The notes beneath the pieces are model-generated. The model had not been told where the DNA came from and ran no database searches. It was given only the letters and a program-made list of their open reading frames with translations. A stretch of DNA of 64,000 nucleotides, taken from NCBI GenBank assembly GCA_963677915.2, contig CAXXGE010000028.1, positions 186,001 to 250,000 on the forward strand, in the 5' to 3' direction. The stretch is from G963677915 sp963677915. Its GTDB lineage: Bacteria > Bacillota > Clostridia > Lachnospirales > Vallitaleaceae. Both the position numbers and the translations under genes were made by a program. Each line of letters opens with the position of its first letter. Within the stretch, counting starts at the first letter, position 1. Below are positions 43,005 to 52,359 of the stretch, one piece after another.

Positions 43005-45647
43005 GTGAAGAGCTATGGAGTAAACGAACTGCGGGAGATGTATCTGGACTTTTTTGAGAAAAAGGACCATTTGCGAGCCAATAGTTTCCCACTTATTCCG
43101 AAAAACGACAACTCCCTTTTGTTGATCAATTCAGGCATGGCGCCTTTGAAGGCTTATTTTACAGGCCAGGAGACACCCCCGAACAAAAGGATGACCACAT
43201 GCCAAAAATGTATCCGTACAGGTGACATTGAAAACGTAGGAAAAACATCACGTCACGGTACGTTTTTTGAGATGCTCGGAAACTTCTCTTTTGGAGATTA
43301 TTTCAAAAAGGAAGCGATTGCCTGGGCGTGGGAGTTCTTTACGGAAGTACTTGATATTCCAACAGACAAACTCTATGTGTCCGTCTATGAAGATGATGAT
43401 GAGGCAGCAGACATCTGGCATCACCAGGAAAAGGTGCCAGCAGAAAGAATCGTGAGGCTTGGCAAAGCCGACAACTTCTGGGAACACGGCACAGGTCCCT
43501 GCGGCCCATGTTCCGAGATTTATGTCGACCGTGGTGAAGCATTCGGCTGTGACAGCCCGACATGCGGTGTAGGGTGTGACTGTGACAGGTATGTTGAAGT
43601 GTGGAACCTTGTCTTCACACAATTTGAAAAGACCGACGACGGCCGGTATCTGCCACTGGAATTCCCCAATATCGATACGGGGATGGGCCTTGAGCGTCTT
43701 GCCGTCATGATGCAGGGCGTCGACTCCATTTTTGATGTGGATACGATCAAAGCCCTGAGAGACGAAGTCTGCAGCCTGTCCAAAGTCGTTTATAACAAAG
43801 ACCATGCCAAGGATGTCTCTATCCGTTTGGTTACTGACCATATCCGTTCGGTTACCTTCATGACTTCCGACGGTATCCTGCCTTCGAACGAAGGACGCGG
43901 TTACGTGCTTCGCAGACTGCTCAGAAGAGCGGCCAGACACGGCAAGCTTCTCGGTATCAAAGGTGCCTTCCTTGCAAAACTGGTCAAGGTTGTCATTGAA
44001 ACCTCGAAGGATGCCTATCCTGAGCTTTCCGAAAAAGAGCATTACATTTACAAGATTATCAGTATTGAGGAAGAGCGTTTCGCCGAGACGATTGATGCCG
44101 GACTTAATATTCTCAAGAAATACATAGAAGAATTGATTGACAGCGGAAGCAAGACCCTGTCTGGGGAACATGCTTTCAAGCTATACGATACATACGGATT
44201 CCCAATTGACCTGACACTTGAAATCCTCGAAGAACAGGGAATGAATGTGGATGAGGCCGCATTCAAGGATGCTATGGAGGCCCAGCGCCAAAGAGCCAGG
44301 GACGCCAGGGAAGAATCCAACTACATGGGGCAGAAGGAATCCATCTATAACCAGCTGCCGGCTGACCTTGATACAACCTTTGTCGGCTACAGCCAGCCCG
44401 AGTACCAGTCCGTCATTACAGCCATAACGACTGATGACGAGATTGTCGACCGTGTGTCGGAAGGACAGAAAGTCAGTATGTTCGTGCAGGCAACGCCCTT
44501 CTATGCCACAAGCGGCGGACAGATGAACGATACCGGATATATCTTCAGCGAGACAGGCGAAATGATCGTAGAGGATGTAGCCAAAGTAAACGGAAACAAA
44601 TGGGCGCATATTGGAAAAGTTGTTAAGGGCACTTTCTCTGTGGGAGAGGAAGTGAACCTGATTATAGACAAGAAACGCCGTCACGCGACGATGAAGAACC
44701 ACTCCGCGACACATCTGCTGCAGAGGGCATTGAAAAATGTGCTGGGCGAGCATGTGGAACAGGCAGGTTCCTCTGTAAGCTCGGATCGTTTGCGTTTCGA
44801 CTTTACCCATTTCTCTTCCATGACACCTGACGAGATTGAAAAGGTTGAACTGGAAGTGAACGAAAAAATCCAGGAAGAACTCCCTGTTATCATCAAGGAG
44901 ATGAATATCGAGGAAGCCAAGTCGGAAGGCGCTATGGCTTTGTTCGGAGAGAAGTATGGCGATCGTGTGCGTGTTGTCAAGATGGGGGATTATTCCACAG
45001 AGCTTTGTGGTGGCACCCACCTTAACAACACTCTCGAAGCGGGCGTGTTCAAGATCGTCTCTGAAGGCGGTGTAGCCGCTGGCGTGCGTCGCATCGAAGC
45101 GCTGACCTCTGAAGCTGCCATCCAGTACTACAGAGATCAAGAGGCGCTCCTTCAGTCCGTATCAAGCAAAGTGAAAGCCGATACTCAGAACCTGCTTGCA
45201 AAACTCGACAGTATGCTTGAAGACCAGAAAGCGCTGCAGCAAGAGCTCGACAAACTGAAAGCAGTCGTTGCAAAAGGTGCTGCCGATGATATCATGTCCC
45301 AGGTGAAAGAGGTGGGTGATGTGAAGTACATTGCAGCATTCATCCAGGATTCCAACCCGAACAGCCTTAGGGATATGGGTGACAGCTTGAAACAGAAGCT
45401 GAAACAAAGCGTGGTTGTCCTTATGACTTCCGGCGAAGGCAAGGTCAACATCGTGGCCATGGCTTCTGATGACGCAGTCGCAAAAGGCGCCCATGCAGGC
45501 AATCTTGTCAAAGCCGCTGCGGCAGTCGTTGGCGGCGGCGGTGGCGGACGTCCGACAATGGCTCAGGCCGGCGGTAAGGATCCGTCCAAAATCGAAGCAG
45601 CGCTGGCCAAGGCGGAAGAAACCATTCTTGAACAACTGAACAGTTAA
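43005..45647 (+). CDS. alaS: Alanine--tRNA ligase
   Basis: 880 residues, full length. Class II catalytic motifs (FEMLGNFSFGDYFKKEA, GMGLERLAVMMQG) are followed by the tRNA-recognition region, the editing domain with zinc-site residues (NHSATHLLQRAL and LCGGTHLNN) and the C-terminal DHHA1 domain ending in a Gly-rich GGGGGGRPTMAQAGG. The start is GTG 43005, 8 bases after AGGAGG; the ATG two bases earlier is followed at once by TGA in another frame. It has its own consensus promoter. Confidence 0.97.
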   Translation: MKSYGVNELREMYLDFFEKKDHLRANSFPLIPKNDNSLLLINSGMAPLKAYFTGQETPPNKRMTTCQKCIRTGDIENVGKTSRHGTFFEMLGNFSFGDYFKKEAIAWAWEFFTEVLDIPTDKLYVSVYEDDDEAADIWHHQEKVPAERIVRLGKADNFWEHGTGPCGPCSEIYVDRGEAFGCDSPTCGVGCDCDRYVEVWNLVFTQFEKTDDGRYLPLEFPNIDTGMGLERLAVMMQGVDSIFDVDTIKALRDEVCSLSKVVYNKDHAKDVSIRLVTDHIRSVTFMTSDGILPSNEGRGYVLRRLLRRAARHGKLLGIKGAFLAKLVKVVIETSKDAYPELSEKEHYIYKIISIEEERFAETIDAGLNILKKYIEELIDSGSKTLSGEHAFKLYDTYGFPIDLTLEILEEQGMNVDEAAFKDAMEAQRQRARDAREESNYMGQKESIYNQLPADLDTTFVGYSQPEYQSVITAITTDDEIVDRVSEGQKVSMFVQATPFYATSGGQMNDTGYIFSETGEMIVEDVAKVNGNKWAHIGKVVKGTFSVGEEVNLIIDKKRRHATMKNHSATHLLQRALKNVLGEHVEQAGSSVSSDRLRFDFTHFSSMTPDEIEKVELEVNEKIQEELPVIIKEMNIEEAKSEGAMALFGEKYGDRVRVVKMGDYSTELCGGTHLNNTLEAGVFKIVSEGGVAAGVRRIEALTSEAAIQYYRDQEALLQSVSSKVKADTQNLLAKLDSMLEDQKALQQELDKLKAVVAKGAADDIMSQVKEVGDVKYIAAFIQDSNPNSLRDMGDSLKQKLKQSVVVLMTSGEGKVNIVAMASDDAVAKGAHAGNLVKAAAAVVGGGGGGRPTMAQAGGKDPSKIEAALAKAEETILEQLNS

Positions 45648-45651
45648 CCGT

Positions 45652-46917
45652 ATGAGAAGGGCATGTCTTTATTTATGCATTTTGGTTTGGCTGGCAGTTT
45701 TGCTGTTCACTGGCTGTCAGTACAGTGAGAGCAAAGCTTCAGTTGCGATGCCGATCATTAGATCTCATCTGGCTGTACCGGCCTTTCAAGCAGGTGTTTT
45801 CAAAAACCTTCCACAACCAGTGCACCGGAAAGAGGAAGTAACAGTCTCCTTTGTAGGCGACATTATGGTTCACTATGCACAGCTGAGGCGTGCCTATGAC
45901 TATAAGTCCGGGACGTTCGATTTTTCCGGTTCTTTTAAGTATGTAAAGAACACTCTGCAGTCAGCGGATTATGCCATCGGCAACCTGGAGACTACATTTG
46001 GCATGCCAGAAAGTTCAAGAGTAATCAACGAAGAAACGGGTTTTGCAGGCTACAGCGGTTTTCCATGTTTCAATACACCTGAATCGATGGCCGATGCCCT
46101 CGCATTAGCAGGCTTTGATTTTATGGCAACTGCCAACAACCACGCCCTCGACACAGGGGATGCCGGTATGAAAAACACGTTAAAAGTGCTGGATGAAAAG
46201 GGCATTCGTCATACCGGTACTTTTTTCGGGGAGCGTGCTCCTTTTGAACTTGTTGAAGTGAAGGGTGTCACACTGGCTATCGTCAATTACACTTACGGTA
46301 CGAATGGATTCACCCTTGAGAGTGCAGGCGATTTATCAATCAACACCCTCAATATGTACAGTGAAGAAAATGTTGAAATGCTGCTTGAGGATGTGGCATC
46401 TGCAAAGCTGTCAGGCGCAGATGCGGTGATTGTTTTTCTCCATTGGGGAAATGAATACCAGGATCAACCCGAACACTATTATCAAGTCCCTCTTGGCAAT
46501 GCCATTCTTGACGCGGGAGCAGACGTAATTATCGGAAGCCATCCCCATGTTCTGCAGCCGATTGTAATCCCTGCTGATGGCACTGGAGATCTGATTGCCT
46601 ATTCTCTCGGGAACTTTCTTTCCTCTCAGACAAACCTCGTACTTTACGGCGGTGCGGCGACTGATACCGGTGCTATCCTGACACTGTCGTTCGAAACTGT
46701 CGATGGCGAGTATTCAGGGCTTAAAGGCTATTACCTTCTGCCTACAGTTGTCACACGACGTTCTGATGATGTTTGTGTGCTGCCTGTCAGTGGGAACACA
46801 GCAGCGTCGGAGGTCCTGGAGAAAATGGTGGGTACAGACATACAAGCGGATATCGCCGGCTCACCATTCGGCGCATACTTTGAAGTAAATAATCGGTCAA
46901 ATGATCAAGAAAAATGA
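45652..46917 (+). CDS. CapA-family lipoprotein (metallophosphatase fold)
   Basis: 421 residues. A signal peptide ends in the lipobox LFTGC with Cys22. The CapA/PGA_cap domain follows: SFVGDIMVH, IGNLETTFG, ATANNHALDTGD, FLHWGNEYQ, GSHPHVLQP and SLGNFLSSQ. Named relatives take part in poly-gamma-glutamate export, but most surface CapA proteins are of unknown function, and no other capsule gene is nearby. It starts 4 bases after alaS with no clear ribosome site, so translation probably couples to alaS. Confidence 0.9.
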   Translation: MRRACLYLCILVWLAVLLFTGCQYSESKASVAMPIIRSHLAVPAFQAGVFKNLPQPVHRKEEVTVSFVGDIMVHYAQLRRAYDYKSGTFDFSGSFKYVKNTLQSADYAIGNLETTFGMPESSRVINEETGFAGYSGFPCFNTPESMADALALAGFDFMATANNHALDTGDAGMKNTLKVLDEKGIRHTGTFFGERAPFELVEVKGVTLAIVNYTYGTNGFTLESAGDLSINTLNMYSEENVEMLLEDVASAKLSGADAVIVFLHWGNEYQDQPEHYYQVPLGNAILDAGADVIIGSHPHVLQPIVIPADGTGDLIAYSLGNFLSSQTNLVLYGGAATDTGAILTLSFETVDGEYSGLKGYYLLPTVVTRRSDDVCVLPVSGNTAASEVLEKMVGTDIQADIAGSPFGAYFEVNNRSNDQEK

Positions 46918-46926
46918 ATAAAAACA

Positions 46927-46954
46927 TTGACGAAATGAGAGAATGTGATATAAT
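46927..46954 (+). promoter_or_regulatory. Promoter of rpsU
   Basis: TTGACG (46927-46932), 16-base spacer, TATAAT (46949-46954) with an upstream TG making an extended -10. Confidence 0.85.
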
Positions 46955-47027
46955 CATCTATAGTGCTAAATTAAACCCACAGTTGAGTGAGCACAATTCG
47001 CAGCTGGAGGGGAGGTTGGAGTAGGTT

Positions 47028-47201
47028 ATGTCGAACGTAACAATTAGAGACAACGAATCTCTTGACAGCGCTCTTAGAAGATTTAAGAGAAACTGTGCAA
47101 AAGCGGGTATCATGCAGGAAATCCGCAAGAGGGAACATTACGAAAAACCAAGCGTAAAGCGTAAGAAGAAGTCTGAAGCGGCCAGAAAACGCAAGTATTA
47201 A
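47028..47201 (+). CDS. rpsU: Ribosomal protein S21
   Basis: 57 residues, normal for the protein. It starts MSNVTIRDNESLDSALRRFK and ends in a Lys/Arg-rich tail (KRKKKSEAARKRKY), as in Firmicute S21 of the 30S subunit. A purine-rich GGAGGGGAGG tract lies upstream of the ATG. It has its own promoter and terminator, giving a single-gene transcript. Position before phoH-ybeY is the standard Gram-positive order. Confidence 0.96.
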   Translation: MSNVTIRDNESLDSALRRFKRNCAKAGIMQEIRKREHYEKPSVKRKKKSEAARKRKY

Positions 47202-47247
47202 TATGGCCTTTTCGTAATGCAAGTTATAATTGAATCGTATTGAAAAG

Positions 47248-47272
47248 AGACGGAGCCTGGCTTCGTCTTTTT
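47248..47272 (+). terminator. Terminator after rpsU
   Basis: Nine-pair stem AGACGGAGC / GCTTCGTCT (47248-47256 with 47260-47268, one G-T pair) running into TTTTT. Confidence 0.88.
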
Positions 47273-47348
47273 CTGTTTCATAATCACTTTCTATATGATA
47301 AAATGAATTGACAACAAAAAAACAATCAATGCCTTAACAGGAGGCAAT

Positions 47349-48326
47349 ATGAACATAAAGGAAACACTCATTGAAGTGCCCTTTGACATGGTCGCTAAGA
47401 TTTTTGGGAGTTATGATATGCATGCCAAAAAAATCGAAAAAGAATTGAATGTGACTTTGGTGAACAGGGACAACGAGCTAAAAATATCTGGACAGCCGCA
47501 TTCGGTGTCACTTGCCGAAGAAGTGGTCCACCAGATGATTGAAACTATCAAACGTGGCATCGAGCTTAACGACCAGAATGTCGATTACGCCATAACCCTT
47601 GCCAAGGACGCGAAAAGCAAGGAAATGAGCAGTCTTCATCAGGACTATATCTGCATGACGACGAAGGGCAAGTTTATAAGGCCCAAGACACTCGGACAGA
47701 AAAAGTATATAGACCTGATTCGCAAAAATATGATTGTCATTAGTGTCGGGCCTGCAGGAACCGGAAAGACCTATCTTGCCATGGCCCATGCCATCACAGC
47801 ATTCAAAAACAATGAAGTGAACAGAATCATTTTGACCCGCCCTGCAATCGAAGCCGGAGAAAAGCTCGGTTTCCTCCCGGGTGACCTTCAGAGCAAAGTG
47901 GATCCCTATCTAAGGCCGCTGTATGACGCCCTATATGAAATCATGGGTGCAGAACCGTTTTTGAAAAACATGGAGAAAGGGCTGATTGAAGTGGCACCCC
48001 TTGCCTACATGAGAGGCCGAACACTTGACAATGCTTTTATAGTGCTCGATGAGGCTCAAAATACGACCCAGGAACAGATGAAGATGTTCCTGACACGGAT
48101 TGGGTACGGGTCAAAAGCGATTATCACAGGAGACATTACCCAGAAGGACCTTCCTGAGAACAAGAAATCAGGATTGGAAGTAGCGATGAATATTTTAAAT
48201 GATATTGAAGGCATAGGCATCACCAGGCTTTCAAACAAGGATGTCGTCAGACACCCCCTTGTGCAGAAAATCGTCACCGCTTATGACAGATATGAAAAGA
48301 GACAGGGAAGGGAGCAACACAAATGA
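47349..48326 (+). CDS. phoH: PhoH-family ATPase
   Basis: 325 residues. An N-terminal KH-like region is followed by the PhoH P-loop domain with Walker A GPAGTGKTYLAMA near residue 136 and FIVLDEAQNTTQEQMKMFLTR as Walker B. Family members are RNA-linked ATPases; the exact role is open. AGGAGG lies just before the ATG. The end overlaps ybeY by 4 bases, and PhoH and YbeY are widely thought to work together in rRNA processing. Confidence 0.95.
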   Translation: MNIKETLIEVPFDMVAKIFGSYDMHAKKIEKELNVTLVNRDNELKISGQPHSVSLAEEVVHQMIETIKRGIELNDQNVDYAITLAKDAKSKEMSSLHQDYICMTTKGKFIRPKTLGQKKYIDLIRKNMIVISVGPAGTGKTYLAMAHAITAFKNNEVNRIILTRPAIEAGEKLGFLPGDLQSKVDPYLRPLYDALYEIMGAEPFLKNMEKGLIEVAPLAYMRGRTLDNAFIVLDEAQNTTQEQMKMFLTRIGYGSKAIITGDITQKDLPENKKSGLEVAMNILNDIEGIGITRLSNKDVVRHPLVQKIVTAYDRYEKRQGREQHK

Positions 48327-48817
48327 ATATACTTATAGAAAACGGACTGGATGAGCAAATTCCCGAGCCATATTTCAAGGTGATTGAAGATGCTGTGCAT
48401 CAGAGTGTAGAAGCCATGGCATTCCCGGAAGACTACGAAGTCAGTGTCACATTGGTGAGCAAAGAGGAAATAAGGCAGATCAATTCCGAATACAGAAATA
48501 AAGATGCTGTGACGGATGTATTGTCCTTTCCGCTTCTAGACTATGACAAGCCTGGCGATTTTGAAAATATTCATCATACCGCCACTTACACCAACCATGA
48601 AGTACCATGCATAATGCTTGGCGACATTGTCATTTGCTATGAAAGGGCTATTGAGCAGGCTGAAGACTACGGTCACAGCATCGAAAGGGAGCTGTCATTT
48701 CTTACGGTTCACAGCATGCTTCATCTGTTCGGCTATGACCACATGAATCCGGAAGACGATGAAGTCATGACGGGTCTCCAGAGAGACATTCTGGATGGAA
48801 TGGGGATGACCAGGTGA
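48323..48817 (+). CDS. ybeY: Endoribonuclease YbeY
   Basis: 164 residues. The zinc site motif H-x3-H-x5-H is in VHSMLHLFGYDH near residue 133. The central NSEYRNKDAVTDVLSFP stretch is diagnostic. YbeY takes part in 16S rRNA 3' end maturation and ribosome quality control. It overlaps phoH and the next gene by 4 bases each, so the three are translated as a unit. Confidence 0.95.
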   Translation: MNILIENGLDEQIPEPYFKVIEDAVHQSVEAMAFPEDYEVSVTLVSKEEIRQINSEYRNKDAVTDVLSFPLLDYDKPGDFENIHHTATYTNHEVPCIMLGDIVICYERAIEQAEDYGHSIERELSFLTVHSMLHLFGYDHMNPEDDEVMTGLQRDILDGMGMTR

Positions 48818-49173
48818 AAAACCGTTATCTGAAAGACAGCTTCAAACATGCATCCCACGGCATATACCAGGGGATCAAAACAGAACGCAACTTGAAAACA
48901 GAAGCAATTATTGGTGCAATTGTCCTTATGGTTGCATTAATGCTTAAAGTAAAACCTTCTGAATGGGCTGTTCTTTTATTGACTATCGGCTTCGTCCTGG
49001 TGACTGAGCTTCTTAATACCGCGATAGAATACACCGTGGACATGGTTTGTGGAGACCAGTATCATGAATTGGCCAAGTATGCCAAAGACATTGCAGCAGG
49101 AGCAACATTGCTGGCATCACTTACGGCTGTTGCAGTAGGCCTGTTCATATTCATACCACATATGACACATTAA
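48814..49173 (+). CDS. dgkA: Diacylglycerol/undecaprenol kinase family protein
   Basis: 119 residues with three membrane helices. The family stretch AEWAVLLL-like SEWAVLLLTIGFVLVTELLNTAIE near residues 49-71 carries the conserved Glu and Asn. Gram-positive members phosphorylate undecaprenol rather than diacylglycerol, recycling the wall lipid carrier. The start is GTG 48814 inside the end of ybeY. The phoH-ybeY-dgkA order is typical. Confidence 0.92.
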   Translation: MKNRYLKDSFKHASHGIYQGIKTERNLKTEAIIGAIVLMVALMLKVKPSEWAVLLLTIGFVLVTELLNTAIEYTVDMVCGDQYHELAKYAKDIAAGATLLASLTAVAVGLFIFIPHMTH

Positions 49174-49199
49174 AGACACCTAATCAAGGAGAGACGGAA

Positions 49200-50327
49200 A
49201 TGAGAAAAAAACAATTGCTATTTGCAGCAGTCATCGCTATTCAACTGATGCTTGCAGCCGGGTGTGGCAATAAGGATAACGAAGCAGTGGAAACCGATGT
49301 TGTAACAGAACCCGCAATCAGCGCTGAAGAGACATCGGGTCAGGAAGAGCCATTGGAGGAAGCCGTGCCGGAAGTGGTTGAGGAAGTGCCCAGCCATGAC
49401 GGTGAAGCTGTCAGCTCGCTTACAGGACTCTGGATCGATGAGGAAAAGGTATCAGTAAGACCTTTTGCGGTCATGATCAACAACTTGAAAGAAGCCATGC
49501 CGCAATCGGGTATTGCAGATGCAGATATTATTTATGAGGCTCAGGTGGAAGGTGCAATCAACCGTCTGATGGCCGTTTACCAAAGTTTCGATGAGACAGC
49601 AACAAAGATTGGACCTGTAAGAAGCGCACGTCATTACTATCTTGACATGTCTTTCGATTTCGATTCGATCTATGTCCATTACGGCAAGAGCCCGCAGGCC
49701 AAAGACGCCTTTTCCACCCTTAATGCTGCGCATCTTGACGGCTTGTCCTATCTGGATGCAGTCATGTTCTACCAGGACCCCAAACGTGTCCGCCCCCATT
49801 CGACATACACAAGCTATGACGGTTTGTTTGCCGGACTTGAAAGAGTCGGATATAGGCAGGAAATCAATCCGGAGAAGTCGGACAAACTTATTTTCGCTGA
49901 AGAGAACACCACTCTGGCATCCGGAGCTTCGGCCCTTAAGGTAAATCTGTCATATTCATGGTATTCAAAACCTTGGTTTGAATATGACGAAGAAAGCGGG
50001 AAATACCTGCGATTCCAGTATGGCAACAAACAGATTGATATTGAAACCGGTGAACAGCTGGCATTTGCCAACATTATCGTACAGTTTACTGACACATGGA
50101 ACATTCGCGGGGATACTGCCGGCCGGCTGGATATGGATCTGGTCTCTTCCGGAGAAGGCTATTACATATCTGCAGGCAAATACATTCCGATTACATGGGA
50201 AAAGACTTCTCACGAATCACCGACCCATTATTATAACGAATCTGGCGATAAACTTGTTTTGAATCCGGGAAAAACCTGGATATCCATATTCCCACTGGAT
50301 GGACAGTCGAATGTCACGATAGAATAG
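49200..50327 (+). CDS. DUF3048 lipoprotein (YerB-like)
   Basis: 375 residues. Lipobox LAAGC with Cys22, then an acidic low-complexity spacer to about residue 75, then the DUF3048 domain (VMINNLKEAMPQSGIADAD, YEAQVEGAINRLMAVYQ, IGPVRSARHYY, YGKSPQA). B. subtilis YerB is the named relative. It is anchored outside the membrane. Function is unknown. It separates dgkA from cdd, which are usually adjacent. AAGGAGAGA precedes the ATG. Confidence 0.88.
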   Translation: MRKKQLLFAAVIAIQLMLAAGCGNKDNEAVETDVVTEPAISAEETSGQEEPLEEAVPEVVEEVPSHDGEAVSSLTGLWIDEEKVSVRPFAVMINNLKEAMPQSGIADADIIYEAQVEGAINRLMAVYQSFDETATKIGPVRSARHYYLDMSFDFDSIYVHYGKSPQAKDAFSTLNAAHLDGLSYLDAVMFYQDPKRVRPHSTYTSYDGLFAGLERVGYRQEINPEKSDKLIFAEENTTLASGASALKVNLSYSWYSKPWFEYDEESGKYLRFQYGNKQIDIETGEQLAFANIIVQFTDTWNIRGDTAGRLDMDLVSSGEGYYISAGKYIPITWEKTSHESPTHYYNESGDKLVLNPGKTWISIFPLDGQSNVTIE

Positions 50328-50338
50328 AGGTAATCGCT

Positions 50339-50719
50339 ATGACGAATGCAGAACTGATTGAAAAAGCGAAAAAAACCATGGAGAATGCTTATTCACCTTA
50401 TTCACAGCTTAGGGTAGGCGCAGCGCTTCTGACTGCGTCTGGAGACGTCTATACAGGCTGCAATGTGGAGAACGCTTCCTATGGTGCGACCATCTGTGCT
50501 GAAAGAACAGCGATTCTAAAAGCTGTCTCAGAAGGCGAGAGAAGCTTTGACAGGATGGCTATTGTGAGTTCATCAAACGAACATACATATCCCTGCGGGC
50601 TGTGTCTGCAGGTTTTGGCGGAATTTATGTATGACGGGACTTTGGTGTTCGACAGCGAAACCAAGGGGATTGCTGAAATACCTGTTAAGGATTGTCTGCC
50701 AAAGAAATTCAATCTTTAG
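50339..50719 (+). CDS. cdd: Cytidine deaminase
   Basis: 126 residues, the small tetrameric Gram-positive type. Zinc ligands Cys53, Cys86 and Cys89 with catalytic Glu55 are in TICAERTA and PCGLC. It deaminates cytidine and deoxycytidine to the uridines that Pdp (17.5 kb) can cleave. AGAGGTAA precedes the ATG. The end overlaps the ribosome site of the next gene. Confidence 0.96.
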   Translation: MTNAELIEKAKKTMENAYSPYSQLRVGAALLTASGDVYTGCNVENASYGATICAERTAILKAVSEGERSFDRMAIVSSSNEHTYPCGLCLQVLAEFMYDGTLVFDSETKGIAEIPVKDCLPKKFNL

Positions 50720-50729
50720 GAGACCGGCT

Positions 50730-52346
50730 ATGGGGCTTAAATCAAAAAATATGAACAGTCTGATAGTGCAAGGATCTATTCTGGCAGCTGCATCCATGAT
50801 TGTCCGGTTGATCGGATTCTTCTACAGAATCCCATTGATCAACCTGATTGAGGATGAGGGGAATGGCTATTACAGTATTTCCTTCGAAATCTATTCTTTT
50901 CTTCTTATCATATCTTCGTATGGACTGCCAGCTGCAATATCAAAAATAACTTCTGCAAGGATTGCCGAAGGGAAATACAAAGAGGCGGATTGCTTATTCA
51001 AGGCTGCTATCAAGATGGGCCTTGTCATCGGCATAGGAACGTCTCTTGTTTTATGGTTTGGGAGCATGCCGATTGCACATGCCGTTGGCATCGACAAAGC
51101 CTATCTTTCAATCCGTGCCCTGGCACCGGCCATCCTGATTTTCTCAGTGATGGCGGTTTTGCGGGGCTACTTCCAGGGGTCAAAGAACATGATTCCAACA
51201 GCTGCAAGCCAGGTGGTGGAGCAGGTGTTCAATGCCGTATTCAGCATTGTGATGGCTATGCTTCTTGTTGATAAGGGCCTTGAGTATGGCGCCATGGGCG
51301 GCACGTCCGGAACGGGCATCGGCGCTTTTTTCGGTCTTCTGACTCTGGTCATCATATTCTTCCGCACACGGCCGGCAATGAAAAGCCGCATCAGCAGCGA
51401 TACTAATTCGCTGGAAAAGATGTCGGCTGTAGAGAGCTGGAAAATAATACTGATGACTGCTTTTCCTATGGTGATCGGTGCTGCCACCTATCAGCTTGCC
51501 AACTTTACCGACATGGTTATGTTCCAACAGGCTATGCTTCATCACGGCTACGCGCAGGCGGCTGTGGCTGAAACTTATGGCATTCTGGCGGGAAAATACA
51601 GAATCTTCATTATGCTTCCCATTTCAGTGGCCTCTGCCATGGTTGCCGCAGCACTACCAAGCCTGACGACATCACATGTGAAGAACAACTATGAAGAGCT
51701 GCTGCATAAAAGCAGTCTGGCAATAAGGACGACGATGATCCTGGTCATACCTGCAGCAGTCGGTCTTTTCGTGCTGGCTCTGCCGATACTAACACTCGTG
51801 TTCAACGTCGAGAATCTGGAGCTTGCAGCATCCTTGATGCGCCTCGGTTCCATTACAGTTGTCCTTTACAGCTTTTCGACTATCTGCATAGGCTTGCTTC
51901 AAGGATTCAACAAACTCTTTGTACCAGTAAAGAATGCTGCCATAGCTTTGGTTTTTAAGGTCATCGGCAATATTATCCTTCTTTTTGTACTCGATACAAA
52001 TGTCTATGGCGCTGTCATAACAAATATCCTTTTTGCGCTGATAGCTTCATTCCTTAATTTCAGGGCAGTAGCCACACATACCGGTCTAAAATTGAATTGG
52101 AAAAAGACATTCATACGCCCGGGCGTAGCGGCTATGGTTATGGGCGCCTTCGGATTTGGATCCTACTTTGTACTGAGCAGCGTTGCAGGCATGGACCATG
52201 GGGCGACCCTTGTAGCGCTCGGCCTTTCCATACTGATTTATGGCATAGCAGCAATCAAAACGAAAGCTTTGACAGAAAACGAACTTGCAGCATTTCCTAA
52301 AGGCCACGCGCTGATCAGGTTTTTCAAGAGAGTCAAGCTTCTTTAA
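50730..52346 (+). CDS. MurJ/SpoVB-family lipid flippase (MOP superfamily)
   Basis: 538 residues with about 14 membrane helices. The N-terminal GSILAAASMIVRLIGFFYRIP and GNGYYSISFEIYSFLL and the repeated MVIGAATYQLANFTDM pattern match the polysaccharide-biosynthesis/SpoVB branch. These proteins flip lipid II or related lipid-linked sugars. Whether it is the vegetative MurJ or a sporulation paralogue is undecided. ATG 50730 is chosen, 6 bases after AGGAGA that overlaps the cdd stop. Confidence 0.88.
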   Translation: MGLKSKNMNSLIVQGSILAAASMIVRLIGFFYRIPLINLIEDEGNGYYSISFEIYSFLLIISSYGLPAAISKITSARIAEGKYKEADCLFKAAIKMGLVIGIGTSLVLWFGSMPIAHAVGIDKAYLSIRALAPAILIFSVMAVLRGYFQGSKNMIPTAASQVVEQVFNAVFSIVMAMLLVDKGLEYGAMGGTSGTGIGAFFGLLTLVIIFFRTRPAMKSRISSDTNSLEKMSAVESWKIILMTAFPMVIGAATYQLANFTDMVMFQQAMLHHGYAQAAVAETYGILAGKYRIFIMLPISVASAMVAAALPSLTTSHVKNNYEELLHKSSLAIRTTMILVIPAAVGLFVLALPILTLVFNVENLELAASLMRLGSITVVLYSFSTICIGLLQGFNKLFVPVKNAAIALVFKVIGNIILLFVLDTNVYGAVITNILFALIASFLNFRAVATHTGLKLNWKKTFIRPGVAAMVMGAFGFGSYFVLSSVAGMDHGATLVALGLSILIYGIAAIKTKALTENELAAFPKGHALIRFFKRVKLL

Positions 52347-52359
52347 CTGAGGTATATCT

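Noticed and set aside
43248..45140. Two long open frames (307 and 319 codons) antisense to alaS
   Set aside because: No recognisable motif or promoter, and alaS coding signal is unambiguous on the other strand.
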